Shown here: piece by piece, positions 8,815 through 16,883 of the stretch | Layout: the number at the start of each line of letters is the position of its first letter | Numbering within the stretch: the stretch's first letter is position 1 | Source of the DNA: Variovorax sp. dw_308 | GTDB lineage: Bacteria; Pseudomonadota; Gammaproteobacteria; Burkholderiales; Burkholderiaceae_C | DNA length: 64,000 bases | Direction of reading: 5' to 3' | Assembly: GCF_019207085.1 (NCBI RefSeq) | Contig: NZ_JAATOM010000003.1 | Coordinates: 248,001-312,000 of the forward strand | The notes under the pieces: model-generated | Database searches by the model: none | What the model was told of the DNA's origin: nothing | What the model saw: the letters and a program-made list of their open reading frames with translations, nothing else | Program-made: the position numbers and the translations under genes

Positions 8815-9774
8815 ATGACAGCAACCGCCGCAACCCAAGACACGGCTTCACAAGGCAAGCCCATCGCACCGGCCATTGTCCGGCCATCGGTGCGCCGGCA
8901 TTCGATCAAGGTGGAGCTTTGCACGCCCGCCATCGGTGCCGAACTCAGCAACATCAGCTTGGCTGATGCCGCCCTCGATCCGGATGCCATTGCCGAAATC
9001 CGGGCGCTCTGGCTCAAGCACAAGGTGCTGTTCTTTCGCGATCAGGACATCTCGCCGATGGAGCAACAGAACTTTGCCCTGCAATTCGCCGAACTGGAAA
9101 GCCATCCCCTTGCTCCGAGCCATCCGGAGGCGGACAAGCTGCTGACGCTCTACCGCAATCTCGACCCGAGCAAGCCCACCTACGTCGAGAAGACCAGCCG
9201 CGAAAACCTCTGGCATGCCGATGTCACCTTCAAGAAGGCGCCACCCCGCGGAGCGGTATTGCGCTGCGAACTGGGTCCGGACACCGGCGGAGACACCATT
9301 TGGTCCAACATGGTGATGGCCTATGAAAACCTGCCCGCCGCCGTCAAGCAGCGCATCGCCGGCCTGTACGCCAAGCACAGTGGCGAGCATATCTTTGGCG
9401 CGCAGTTCGCGATCGAAGACCGACACGCGATGGCCGCGAAGAACCCCGGCGCCGAGCACCCTGTTGTGCTCACCCATCCGGAGACGGGTGAAAAGGTGTT
9501 GTTCGTCAACTCGGCATTCACGACCCATTTCTCGAATTTCTTCAACTTCGAGGACTTCCGATACGGCCAGGACTTCATGCCAGAGGCTCATCATCTGATG
9601 AACTACCTGAGCTCCCAAGCCGCGATTCCGGAATACCAGGTACGTCTGAAGTGGAGAACCAACACGGTTGCCATGTGGGACAACCTGCAAGTTCAGCACT
9701 ACGCAGTGTCCGACTACGGCAATGCGCCACGAAAGATGCTGCGCGCCACCCTCACGGGCACCGAGCTGACCTGA
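8815..9774 (+). CDS. TauD/TfdA family Fe(II)/2-oxoglutarate dioxygenase, copy 1
   Basis: A 319-residue mononuclear iron oxygenase that would couple 2-oxoglutarate decarboxylation to hydroxylation of a small organic acid or ether. The iron-binding HxD is in NLWHADVTF (residues about 130-138); the distal His is in VQHYAVSDY and the 2-oxoglutarate-binding Arg in RKMLRATL near the C terminus. RBS GGAG lies six bases before the ATG. It differs from copy 2 at 18633 by only two bases, both near the 5' end and both changing residues (Asp9/Glu, Ile17/Met). It leads a probable operon with the cupin gene. The substrate is not predictable; TfdA-like ether cleavage is one possibility. Confidence 0.9.
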   Translation: MTATAATQDTASQGKPIAPAIVRPSVRRHSIKVELCTPAIGAELSNISLADAALDPDAIAEIRALWLKHKVLFFRDQDISPMEQQNFALQFAELESHPLAPSHPEADKLLTLYRNLDPSKPTYVEKTSRENLWHADVTFKKAPPRGAVLRCELGPDTGGDTIWSNMVMAYENLPAAVKQRIAGLYAKHSGEHIFGAQFAIEDRHAMAAKNPGAEHPVVLTHPETGEKVLFVNSAFTTHFSNFFNFEDFRYGQDFMPEAHHLMNYLSSQAAIPEYQVRLKWRTNTVAMWDNLQVQHYAVSDYGNAPRKMLRATLTGTELT

Positions 9775-9797
9775 GCCCACCGGCTCCCTCGGCAAAT

Positions 9798-9830
9798 CCA
9801 GGGCACCGCCTATGCGGCGGGCAACCCTGG
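9798..9830 (+). other. intercistronic stem-loop, copy 1
   Basis: CCAGGG (9798-9803) pairs with CCCTGG (9825-9830) and, inside a small bulge, CCGCC with GGCGG, closing on a 5-nt loop. No T-run follows, so it is more likely an RNA-stability or processing element than a terminator. The same hairpin occurs at 19616-19648. Confidence 0.5.
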
Positions 9831-9878
9831 CACGTTCATAAATTATTTCTCAACCCCACCTCTCTAATGGAGACAAAA

Positions 9879-10355
9879 ATGCTCTACCAACAAGTCGACA
9901 CCGCAGTCATCGATGGCGAATCCCTGCCCTGGGTGCCTCTGACACCCTATGCAGACAAGCTCCTGCTGAAGTACTTCAAGCTCGACCCGATCAAGGGTGA
10001 ATTGCTCGTACTGATGAAGGTACCGATGGGCGTGCAACTGCCCAAGCACCACCACACCGGTACGGTCATGGTCTACACGATCGAAGGCAAGTGGAGATAC
10101 AAGGAGCACGACTGGGTCGCCGGGCCGGGCAGCATCGTGTACGAGACCGCCGCATCGAGCCACACGCTTGAAATCGTCGAGGCAGGCGAAAGCGGATACA
10201 TGACCTCGCTGGTCCAGGTGAGCGGCGAACTCCTGTTCCTCGACGAGAACGAGAACGTCGTCGCGTCCGAAAACTGGAAGACCTCGATGAACCGCTATCT
10301 GGCCTACTGCGAGCAGCACGGCATCGAGGCGAAAGACCTCACGGCATTCAACTGA
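9879..10355 (+). CDS. cupin dioxygenase, 2,4'-dihydroxyacetophenone dioxygenase family, copy 1
   Basis: A 158-residue single-domain cupin. The metal-binding histidines are in LPKHHHTGTVMVYTIEG (residues about 50-66), the conserved Glu-region YKEHDWVAGPGSIVYE follows, and the second cupin motif His is in SSHTLEI. This family includes the iron enzyme that cleaves the C-C bond of 2,4'-dihydroxyacetophenone, but many members are uncharacterised. The start at 9879 is chosen because GGAG of the upstream ATGGAG acts as its ribosome site. It shares about 85 percent of residues with copy 2 (about 24 differences), far more diverged than the adjacent dioxygenase pair. Confidence 0.88.
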   Translation: MLYQQVDTAVIDGESLPWVPLTPYADKLLLKYFKLDPIKGELLVLMKVPMGVQLPKHHHTGTVMVYTIEGKWRYKEHDWVAGPGSIVYETAASSHTLEIVEAGESGYMTSLVQVSGELLFLDENENVVASENWKTSMNRYLAYCEQHGIEAKDLTAFN

Positions 10356-10403
10356 TCTGGATTGCACGGGGGACCGGTTGCGCACGGGTGATCTTGACCG
10401 TTG

Positions 10404-10433
10404 GCATGCAGGCCGATTTTTCGCCCTGCATGC
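10404..10433 (+). repeat. inverted repeat downstream of cupin copy 1
   Basis: GCATGCAGG (10404-10412) and CCTGCATGC (10425-10433) form a 9-bp stem around a 12-nt loop that contains five T residues. It lies 48 bp after the cupin stop and may act as a terminator or transcript-end hairpin; it is not present after copy 2. Confidence 0.45.
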
Positions 10434-10487
10434 CCGCCGCCACGATCACGATGCGACAGATACGACAGGACCTGCGCCTGCTGGGCA

Positions 10488-10517
10488 AAGGCTGGCACTT
10501 CGCGTCAGGGCATGCAT
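10488..10517 (-). pseudogene. 5' scrap of a third AraC regulator copy
   Basis: Read on the minus strand, an ATG at 10517 opens MHALTRSASL, the same first ten residues as the intact regulator at 16893, and then diverges completely. Upstream of it the shared operator and the promoter of the hydrolase follow in the same order as in copy 2 (hydrolase and regulator divergent). So the hydrolase of copy 1 once had its own divergent regulator, of which about 30 bp remain. Confidence 0.75.
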
Positions 10518-10527
10518 CACGGTCACC

Positions 10528-10556
10528 TGTCCCAATTTCGAAAAATTATTTCCCAT
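10528..10556 (-). promoter_or_regulatory. AraC-type operator upstream of hydrolase copy 1
   Basis: TGTCCCAA at 10528-10535 and the degenerate TTTCCCAT at 10549-10556 are 21 bp apart, the same design as the other four sites but with one weakened half-site. It sits about 50 bp before the hydrolase ribosome site. Confidence 0.6.
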
Positions 10557-10622
10557 TCAGCTTGCGCAAGCGGCCAAGGCTATCTCGAGGCCGAGAACTT
10601 TTAAAAGATGGAGACAATGAAC

Positions 10623-11651
10623 ATGAGCACTGCAACACACGTCGGTCAGCCGCGCCCCGCCTTGGGGCAAGTGGATGCCGACAACCCCGACGCATTCAAC
10701 CACTGCTTTGCCGAAGTCAACGGCATTCGCATGCACTACGTCGACGAAGGCCAGGGCCCGCTCGTCATCCTGCTGCATGGATTTCCATACCTCTGGTACG
10801 TGTGGAGGCGCCAGATCGGGGCCTTGGCCGAGGCCGGCTATCGGGTCGTCGTGCCCGATCAACGGGGATTCGGGCAAACCGATCAGCCAGATTCGATTGA
10901 AGCCTACGACATGAGTCAGGCAGTCGGCGACGTGGTCGGACTGATGGCGGCCCTCGGCGAAACGTCCGCGGTGATCGTCGGACACGACTTGGGCGCAGGG
11001 GTGGCTCAAGCGGCCGCCATGATGAGGCCGGACCTGTTCCGCGGCCTCGTGATGCTCAACACGCCGGCGCCACCAAGGGGCAAGGAAAAGCCAAGCGTCG
11101 GCTGGCGTGCCATGGCAAAGGACAAAACCTTCTACCAGTTGTACTTCCAGCAGGTCGGCAAGGCCGATCGCGAAATGTCGCGCGACCCACGCAAGACCTT
11201 GCGCAGCATCTTCTACGCCATCTCGGGTGCCGCGACCGGCAAAGAGCGCTGGCGCTTGTTCGTCGAGCCTGGAGAAACCTTTCCCGACACGTTCCCTGAG
11301 CCAAAGGACTTTCCGTCCTGGCTGAGCCCGCGGGCCCTCGACTACTACGTCGATGAATACACGCGCACGGGATTTACGGGCACCTTGAACTACTACCGCT
11401 GTCGCGACCGCAACTGGGAAATCTCGGCTTTTCTCCACGGCGCCGTGGTGCGCCAGCCAAGCCTTTTCATCGGTGGCGCCTCCGACCCGGCTCTTGAACA
11501 AATTGTCGGCCTCTATGACCAGCTCGAAACTTACCTGCTTGGACTGCGGAACAAGATATTGCTGCCCGGCGTGGGCCATAGCGCCGCAGAAGAACGCCCT
11601 GATCAAGTCAATGAGTTGCTGCTGGGATTTCTCGAGCAGCTAGAGCGCTAG
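10623..11651 (+). CDS. alpha/beta hydrolase, epoxide hydrolase-like, copy 1
   Basis: A 342-residue alpha/beta-fold hydrolase. Oxyanion-hole HGFP (near residue 52), nucleophile Asp in VGHDLGAGVAQ, and catalytic His in GVGHSAAEERP are intact; the cap domain holds the conserved tyrosine region NYYRCRDRNW expected of epoxide hydrolases. It would hydrolyse an epoxide to a diol, or possibly a halo-acid or ester. The start at 10623 is preferred to ATGs at 10608 and 10617 because GGAG at 10610-10613 is nine bases upstream. Signal peptide absent, so cytoplasmic. The MFS gene follows 31 bp later. A paralogue lies at 15726-16781 in the opposite orientation. Confidence 0.88.
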   Translation: MSTATHVGQPRPALGQVDADNPDAFNHCFAEVNGIRMHYVDEGQGPLVILLHGFPYLWYVWRRQIGALAEAGYRVVVPDQRGFGQTDQPDSIEAYDMSQAVGDVVGLMAALGETSAVIVGHDLGAGVAQAAAMMRPDLFRGLVMLNTPAPPRGKEKPSVGWRAMAKDKTFYQLYFQQVGKADREMSRDPRKTLRSIFYAISGAATGKERWRLFVEPGETFPDTFPEPKDFPSWLSPRALDYYVDEYTRTGFTGTLNYYRCRDRNWEISAFLHGAVVRQPSLFIGGASDPALEQIVGLYDQLETYLLGLRNKILLPGVGHSAAEERPDQVNELLLGFLEQLER

Positions 11652-11682
11652 CGCCTCTTCCGTTCGACAACTCGAGGTTCCA

Positions 11683-13041
11683 ATGCACACGCACTCGCTA
11701 GATGCGAAGCAGGGCTGTGCCGACAGCTATCTGTTCGGCCCCCGCCAAGCCTGGTTCGCCTTCGCGATGACGATCGCGCTGATGATGTTCGACTATGTCG
11801 ACCGTCAGGTGATCGTCTCGCTCTTTCCCCACATGAAGCAGGACTGGGGCCTGTCTGACAAGCAGCTCGGTGCGCTGGTCTCGATGGTGTCGATCACCGT
11901 CGCGATCGGGGCGCTGCCGATCGCACTGCTCGCTGACCGCACCAACCGGGTCAAGAGCATCGCCGTGATGGCCACCATCTGGAGCCTGTCGACGATCTCC
12001 TGCATGTTCACGCGCAACTACGGCCAGTTGCTGGCCGCGCGCGCGCTGATCGGCATGGGCGAAGCCGGCTACGGCTCGGCCGGTGCGGCCCTGATCGCGA
12101 CCCATTTCCCGACGCGCATGCGCAGTGCCCTGATGGGCGGCTTCTTCGCCGCAGCGTCGGTGGGCTCCGTGCTCGGCGTGATGCTCGGCGGCTTGATCGC
12201 GCAGCACTGGGGCTGGCAGGCCGCGTTCGGCGTGGTCGGCTTCCCGGGCTTGTTGCTCGCGCTGCTGTACCTCAAGGTGCGCGACTACCCGACCGTGGCG
12301 CTCACGCCCCGGCTCGAACGCGCCACCCGCTCGACCTTCAGCGCGGCGCAGGCCATCGGCAAGGCACTGATTCGCTCGCGCACCATGCTGTGGGTTTGCG
12401 TGGGCAGTGCGGCGCAACTGATCGTGGTCTCGGCCGTCTGGTCGTGGCTTCCGAGCTTCTTGAACCGCGAGTACGGCATCGCGCCCGACCAGGCAGCCAT
12501 CAAGGCGGGGCTGGTCGTGCTGTGCGGCGCCATCGGCAGCGTGGTCTGGGGCGCGGTGGTAGACCGGGCCGGCCGCCGCCACCCGCGCGCCAAGCTGTAC
12601 GCGATGGCGCTGCTGTGTGCCGCCTCGTTGCTGACGGTCGCGGTGGCCTTCGGCGGTCCGCGGCTGGGCCTGGCGATGTCCCAGCAGGTGCAGTTCGCGC
12701 TCATCGCCCTCGGTGGCTTCCTGATGACCTGCACCATCGGACCGTCGCCCGCGATCGTGATGGACGTGATCCACCCCGGCATCCGTGCCACCGGCGCTTC
12801 GGTGCTGGCACTGTTCTCGAACCTGTTCGGCCTGGCCGTCGGGCCCTTCGTTGCCGGCGTGCTATCGGACGCCTGGGGACTGTCGACGGCGTTGACGGCT
12901 GTGCCGGCGATCGGGCTGCTGGCGGTGCTGGCCTTCGGCCTTGCGGGTCGAACCTACGACGCCGACATGCGGCGCGCCGACGAGCCCATCGACGAGCCGA
13001 CCTCGACCCCCGTAGCGGGCGAGCCCACTGCGCCTGCCTGA
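11683..13041 (+). CDS. MFS transporter (spinster-like/organic acid permease)
   Basis: A 452-residue 12-span major facilitator. The first loop has the characteristic DYVDRQVIVSLFPHMKQDW, the 2-3 loop has ALLADRTNRVKS, and the RALIGMGEAGYGSAG motif of helix 4 is typical of the spinster/ACS-like families. It is directly downstream of the hydrolase on the same strand, so it probably imports or exports the substrate of the module. The C terminus ends in a charged tail (about residues 420-452). No partner or substrate can be named from sequence alone. Confidence 0.87.
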   Translation: MHTHSLDAKQGCADSYLFGPRQAWFAFAMTIALMMFDYVDRQVIVSLFPHMKQDWGLSDKQLGALVSMVSITVAIGALPIALLADRTNRVKSIAVMATIWSLSTISCMFTRNYGQLLAARALIGMGEAGYGSAGAALIATHFPTRMRSALMGGFFAAASVGSVLGVMLGGLIAQHWGWQAAFGVVGFPGLLLALLYLKVRDYPTVALTPRLERATRSTFSAAQAIGKALIRSRTMLWVCVGSAAQLIVVSAVWSWLPSFLNREYGIAPDQAAIKAGLVVLCGAIGSVVWGAVVDRAGRRHPRAKLYAMALLCAASLLTVAVAFGGPRLGLAMSQQVQFALIALGGFLMTCTIGPSPAIVMDVIHPGIRATGASVLALFSNLFGLAVGPFVAGVLSDAWGLSTALTAVPAIGLLAVLAFGLAGRTYDADMRRADEPIDEPTSTPVAGEPTAPA

Positions 13042-13114
13042 GGCGACCTTAAAGTGCTGGCGCCGACCGAAAACCGACCCGAGGTCAATATCGAATCGGC
13101 GCCGACAAGCAGCC

Positions 13115-13318
13115 CACTCGGGAGCCCGAGCGGCGCATGCGAGGCTTTTGCAGGCCTGAGCGCGCCCAGGCTTTTCTCTCGAGCTTCGGTCCCATCCGCC
13201 AGCACTTTGCGCTCAAGCGTCACCTGTTGCGACCATCGCTCTATCGCAAGCAACTGGCTGCGCGCTTCGACGCCTGGCGTCTTTGGCCTCACCCACAATC
13301 CGTCTGCCGCCTTCTGAA
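13115..13318 (+). mobile_element. remnant of an IS6-family transposase (C-terminal end)
   Basis: The frame reads RMRGF, then FLSSFGPIRQHFALKRHLL, then SLYRKQLAARFDAW, the conserved C-terminal part of IS6-family transposases, then shifts by one base and ends LTHNPSAAF-stop, again the family ending. The catalytic DDE region and both inverted repeats are absent. The interval 13042-13115 contains nothing recognisable. The remnant marks a likely insertion/deletion point between the two catabolic copies. Confidence 0.7.
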
Positions 13319-13369
13319 TCGCAACGCCGCCTGCCGACGTTGCGACCACTCGCCGTCAACGTGACAACG

Positions 13370-13700
13370 CCCGCAGAAGGCTACGTAGAGGGTTCGCGCG
13401 CGTTCGCACTCTGGACGACCACGTTGATCGACGTGCAACTTCGCCATCCCGACGAAAAAGAAAGTGCGAGAGCGGGCCGATTGCTGGGCGTTCTTGACGC
13501 CAGTCGTGAAGGCCTTTTGCAGCGACCTTTCGCTCGAATCGACCCTTCTGCCGATGCAATGGCCACACTCCGGCCAACGGCGTTGAGCAGCATCTTCGCG
13601 ACGCACGGATCATTCCACTCTACGAAGGCACGAATGGCGTGCAGGCAATGGAACTTGCTCGGTCGCAAGGTCCTGGACGATGGCGGGAGATGCGTCGAGG
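13370..13700 (+). pseudogene. acyl-CoA dehydrogenase, C-terminal fragment with frameshifts
   Basis: Pieces in different forward frames match the end of an acyl-CoA dehydrogenase: EGYVEGSRAFAL (near 13376), FLTPVVKAFCSDLSLESTLL (near 13490), QHLRDARIIPLYEGTNGVQA (near 13590) and, after a +1 shift, LLGRKVLDDGG. RDARI-x-YEGTNGIQ is the hallmark that carries the FAD/substrate contacts of this family. The N-terminal two-thirds are missing, and at least two frameshifts interrupt the rest, so it cannot be functional. Confidence 0.75.
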
Positions 13701-13745
13701 CCTTGTTAAGTCTTGTCCAGGACTCGATAGATGCCGAACAGGGGA

Positions 13746-14220
13746 TCACCGATCTCGAGGAGTTCTTGGTGTCGTCGAGCCGAATTGCTGGACAAACCAG
13801 CGAATGAACGACGGGCTATCGGCATGGCCGGGAAGGCTGGAGATCTGGCCCACGTCCATCTGGGTATCCGCGAGATAGCGGATCACCAGTTCGCGTCGAC
13901 CCGTGTTGAAGAGATCGGTGAAGGACCTGCCGCTTGCGTCCAGTTCGCGTTGAAAGCTTCTGACGCTACGACCCGGCGACTGGGCCACTTGTTTGATCGT
14001 GGCAAGCTGCACGGGGAGCGAAAGGTAGATCGCGCGCCGCGTTTCGGCTACCAATGAGTTCTCTGTCTTGCGCTGGAGAGCATTGACGAACGAACGGGCG
14101 CAGTCGGCCATGGCCGGATTCATGACCTGCGCCCAGATCACCGAAATATTGGGCCCTTCTTCGAGCGTCAGAAGCAGGGACTCATTGAGGAGGTGGCGAT
14201 ACTGGGTCGTCGACCCGGTT
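13746..14220 (-). pseudogene. AraC family regulator remnant (C-terminal half)
   Basis: On the minus strand the frame reads TTQYRHLLNES and LLTLEEGPNISVIWAQ (end of an OruR-type sensor), then AETRRAIYLSLPVQLATIKQ and an HTH region VRSFQRELDASGRSFTDLF with FIRWFVQQFG. A TGA just upstream of TTQYRH (near 14220) and loss of the normal N-terminal half show it is degraded; the second HTH also has unusual residues (SSLPGHADSPS). It resembles the intact regulator at 4845 more than the one at 16884. From 14221 to 14314 I see no feature. Confidence 0.7.
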
Positions 14221-14314
14221 CAACTCCGTGGCAGGGTCGAGGCCGATCTCTTCCGGGACCTGAACTTAGTTCGGTCAGAGCGGCTGCTCGAACCATAGAT
14301 TGCGTCTGCACGTG

Positions 14315-15187
14315 TCAACTCCCGGAAGATCCGTAGTCGTAGAAACCTCGACCGCTCTTCATGCCAAGGCGGCCCTCGGCGATCATCTTCTTCAGCAAGG
14401 TGCGCGTCGCCTCGGGCAGCCCGGGTCGTTGCCGGGCATAGTTCTCTTCGATGCTCAGCACCACGTCCAGGCCCACCGCGTCCATCAGGCGGAAGGGGCT
14501 GAACTGTGAACCGGTGGCCTGGTTATAGATAGCATCCACCGTCTCCGCGGATGCGACGCCCTCGGCCACCACGGCCAGCGTTTCGCGTTTGATGGCGGCC
14601 CAGATTCGGTTGAAGATGAATCCCATGCTCTCGCACTGCACCACATAGGGCGTCAGGCCGTAGCCGGGCAGTGCGTCGACCAGCAGTTGAATCACCGCCG
14701 GGTCGGTGCGGCCGCACGACATCAGCTCGACCGGCGTGATGGCCGGAGGCATCAGGAAGTGAGTGTTCAGCAGGCGCGCCGGGTCTTTCACGCAGTCGGC
14801 AAGGGCACTGGAGGAATAGGACGAGGAATTGCTGGCCAGGATGGCGTCGGGCTCGGAGAGTGCATCGATCCGCTTGAACATGTCCTTCTTCAGGTCAAGA
14901 TCTTCCGGCAACGACTCCACGACGAGCCACGCGTCCTTGAGCGCGGTCGCCAAGTCGTCGAAGCCCACGACGGTGCCGCCGCGGCTGCCCGGCAGCGTGG
15001 CCAGCACGGCAGGCAATTGCTCTTTGGCATAGGCGACGCCGGCATCGCGCGTTGCGGCGCTGCGGGCATACAGGCGCACTTCGGCGCCGCGCGTGGCCAG
15101 CATCAGCGCGATGCGGCGACCCAGGGTGCCCGCGCCCAGGATGGCGATGGGGCGCCTCGTGATGTTCTCGGGGAGTTTGAATGTCAT
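14315..15187 (-). CDS. 3-hydroxyacyl-CoA dehydrogenase (NAD-binding, short form)
   Basis: A 290-residue two-domain dehydrogenase of the 3HCDH family. The Rossmann motif GAGTLGRR is at residues about 18-25, the ES-x-PE segment and SNSSSYSSS lie where the family has its active-site Ser/Asn, HFLMPP carries the catalytic His (usually HFF/HFx-P-P) and the C-terminal domain ends with GRLGMKSGRGFYDY, the family signature. It oxidises a 3-hydroxyacyl-CoA or a related hydroxy acid; the absence of a crotonase partner means lambda-crystallin-like L-gulonate or carnitine-type dehydrogenation cannot be excluded. It follows the chimeric gene by 16 bp on the same strand. Confidence 0.88.
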   Translation of the reverse strand: MTFKLPENITRRPIAILGAGTLGRRIALMLATRGAEVRLYARSAATRDAGVAYAKEQLPAVLATLPGSRGGTVVGFDDLATALKDAWLVVESLPEDLDLKKDMFKRIDALSEPDAILASNSSSYSSSALADCVKDPARLLNTHFLMPPAITPVELMSCGRTDPAVIQLLVDALPGYGLTPYVVQCESMGFIFNRIWAAIKRETLAVVAEGVASAETVDAIYNQATGSQFSPFRLMDAVGLDVVLSIEENYARQRPGLPEATRTLLKKMIAEGRLGMKSGRGFYDYGSSGS

Positions 15188-15203
15188 GGGGTATCCAATG
15201 CGC

Positions 15204-15611
15204 TCATTGCGGCGCGAAGGTGCTCGATGTCAATCCATTGAGCTGGTTCATTGATGCCGTCGCGAATCCGACGGCGTCCTTGCCCTTGAGCCCGAGCATG
15301 GCGCGCGCCTGCGCGGGCGTGGCCATCTCCAGCGACAGTCCCTTGAGGATTCGCTTGATCTTGCGAACCTGTTCGGCACTGGAGTTGGCCATTTGGCCTT
15401 TGCCGAGATACAGGCCGTCCTCGAGCCCGACGCGAACGTTGCCGCCCAAGACGGCGCCCATCGGCGGATCGAGAGAGACCGAATTGAAGCTGTTGGCCGT
15501 CAGGCCGACGTCCGCGCCATCCACGCCGCGCGTGGTGACTACCGTGATGCCGGTGGTGAACGAGCCTGGAGCCTTGCGGAACTGCTTGGAGTCGATGGTG
15601 GTAGCGCTCAT
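15204..15611 (-). pseudogene. in-frame chimera: flavin reductase start fused to BKACE (DUF849) end
   Basis: The 135-codon frame has an excellent ribosome site (GGAGG, five bases before ATG). Residues about 1-50 ([29 protein letters not shown]) match the FMN-binding start of flavin reductases. From about residue 51 ([20 protein letters not shown], then [12 protein letters not shown]) it matches the C-terminal end of beta-keto acid cleavage enzymes. Neither half has a complete fold, so this looks like a deletion joint that stayed in frame (junction near 15460). It could still be expressed from its intact ribosome site ahead of the dehydrogenase gene. Confidence 0.75.
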
Positions 15612-15725
15612 GTCGCCCTCCTTAACGCGGATTTTGGATTCGGGGCACCGCACTCGAATCAATCGCAGCGAAAGTGACATTGCCTGTGCTCATTCGCCAT
15701 GTCGCAGGACGCCTGATCCCGCGCC

Positions 15726-16781
15726 TCACAGCCGGACAACCCGAGGATGGCGCTCGAGCTGCTCGAGAAATTCCAGGAGCAATTCGTTGACCTGGTCAGG
15801 GCGTTCTTCCGCCGCGCTATGGCCTACACCGGGCAGTAGTATCTTTTTCCGCAGTCCAGGCAGATAGGTGTCGAGCCGGTCATAGACAGCGCGCATTTCG
15901 ACGGGTTCGAGGGAAGGGTCGGCAGCGCCGCCGATGAACATGCTCGGCTGGCGGATCACCGCGCCGTCCAGAAACGCTGTGATCTCCCAGTTCCGGTCGC
16001 GACAGCGGTAGTAGTTCAGGGCACCGGTGAATCCTGTGCGCGTGTATTCATGGACGTAGTAGTCGATCGCCCGTGCGCTCAGCCATGACGGGAACTCCTT
16101 CGGCTCGGTGAAGGCGTTGAGAATGGATTCGCCGGGTTCGATGAACAGGCGCCAGCGCTCGGCGCCGACGGCGCTGCCAGAGACCGAGTAGTAGATGCTG
16201 CGCAAGGTCTTGCGCGGATCGCTGGCCAACTCGCGATCCGGCTTGCCGACCTGCTGGAAGTAGAGGTGGTGATACACCTTGCCCTTCGCCATTTCCTGAA
16301 GGGCGACTGTCGGCTTGACCTTGCCGCGCGGTGGCACCGGCGTACAGAGCATCGCGAGGCCACGGAACAGGTCCGGCCTCAGCATGGCCGCCGCTTGAGC
16401 CACCCAAGCGCCCAGGTCGTGCCCGACGATCACCGCGGACGTTTCGCCCAGGGCCGCCATCAGGCCGACCATGTCGCCCACTGCCTGATTCAGGTCATAG
16501 GCTTCAATGGAATCTGGCCGATCGGTTTGCCCGAATCCCCGTTGATCAGGCACGACGACCCGATAGCCGGCCTCGGCCAAGGCCCCGATCTGGCGCCTCC
16601 ACATGTACCAGAGGTAAGGTAAACCATGCAGCAAGATGACGAGCGGGCCTTGGCCCTCGTCGACGTAGTGCATGCGAATGCCGTTGACTTCGGCAAAGCA
16701 GTGGTTGAATGCGTCGGGGTTGTCGGCATCCACTTGCCCCAGCGCGTGGCGCGGCTGACCGATGTGTGTTGCAGTGCTCAT
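15726..16781 (-). CDS. alpha/beta hydrolase, epoxide hydrolase-like, copy 2
   Basis: A 351-residue paralogue of the hydrolase at 10623. The nucleophile Asp (VGHDLGAWVAQ) and catalytic His (GVGHSAAEERP) and the NYYRCRDRNW cap segment are conserved; the oxyanion motif is HGLP instead of HGFP, and several cap residues differ, so substrate range may have shifted. Its C terminus is a few residues longer (HPRVVRL). Start at 16781 is chosen by analogy with copy 1, an upstream ATG lies at 16796. It is divergent from the intact AraC gene with the shared operator between them, so both are probably controlled by that regulator. Confidence 0.88.
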   Translation of the reverse strand: MSTATHIGQPRHALGQVDADNPDAFNHCFAEVNGIRMHYVDEGQGPLVILLHGLPYLWYMWRRQIGALAEAGYRVVVPDQRGFGQTDRPDSIEAYDLNQAVGDMVGLMAALGETSAVIVGHDLGAWVAQAAAMLRPDLFRGLAMLCTPVPPRGKVKPTVALQEMAKGKVYHHLYFQQVGKPDRELASDPRKTLRSIYYSVSGSAVGAERWRLFIEPGESILNAFTEPKEFPSWLSARAIDYYVHEYTRTGFTGALNYYRCRDRNWEITAFLDGAVIRQPSMFIGGAADPSLEPVEMRAVYDRLDTYLPGLRKKILLPGVGHSAAEERPDQVNELLLEFLEQLERHPRVVRL

Positions 16782-16853
16782 GTCGATTGTCTCCATCTTT
16801 CAAAAGTTCTCGGCCTCAAAGATAGCCATGGCCGCTTGCGAAAGCTGTATTAC

Positions 16854-16882
16854 TTGGGACATAATTTTTCAAAATTGGGACA
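16854..16882 (+). promoter_or_regulatory. AraC-type operator between hydrolase copy 2 and the regulator
   Basis: TTGGGACA at 16854-16861 and again at 16875-16882, 21 bp apart, identical to the copy 1 site at 7825. The downstream half-site touches the regulator start codon, which would allow autorepression. Confidence 0.7.
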
Positions 16883-16883
16883 G

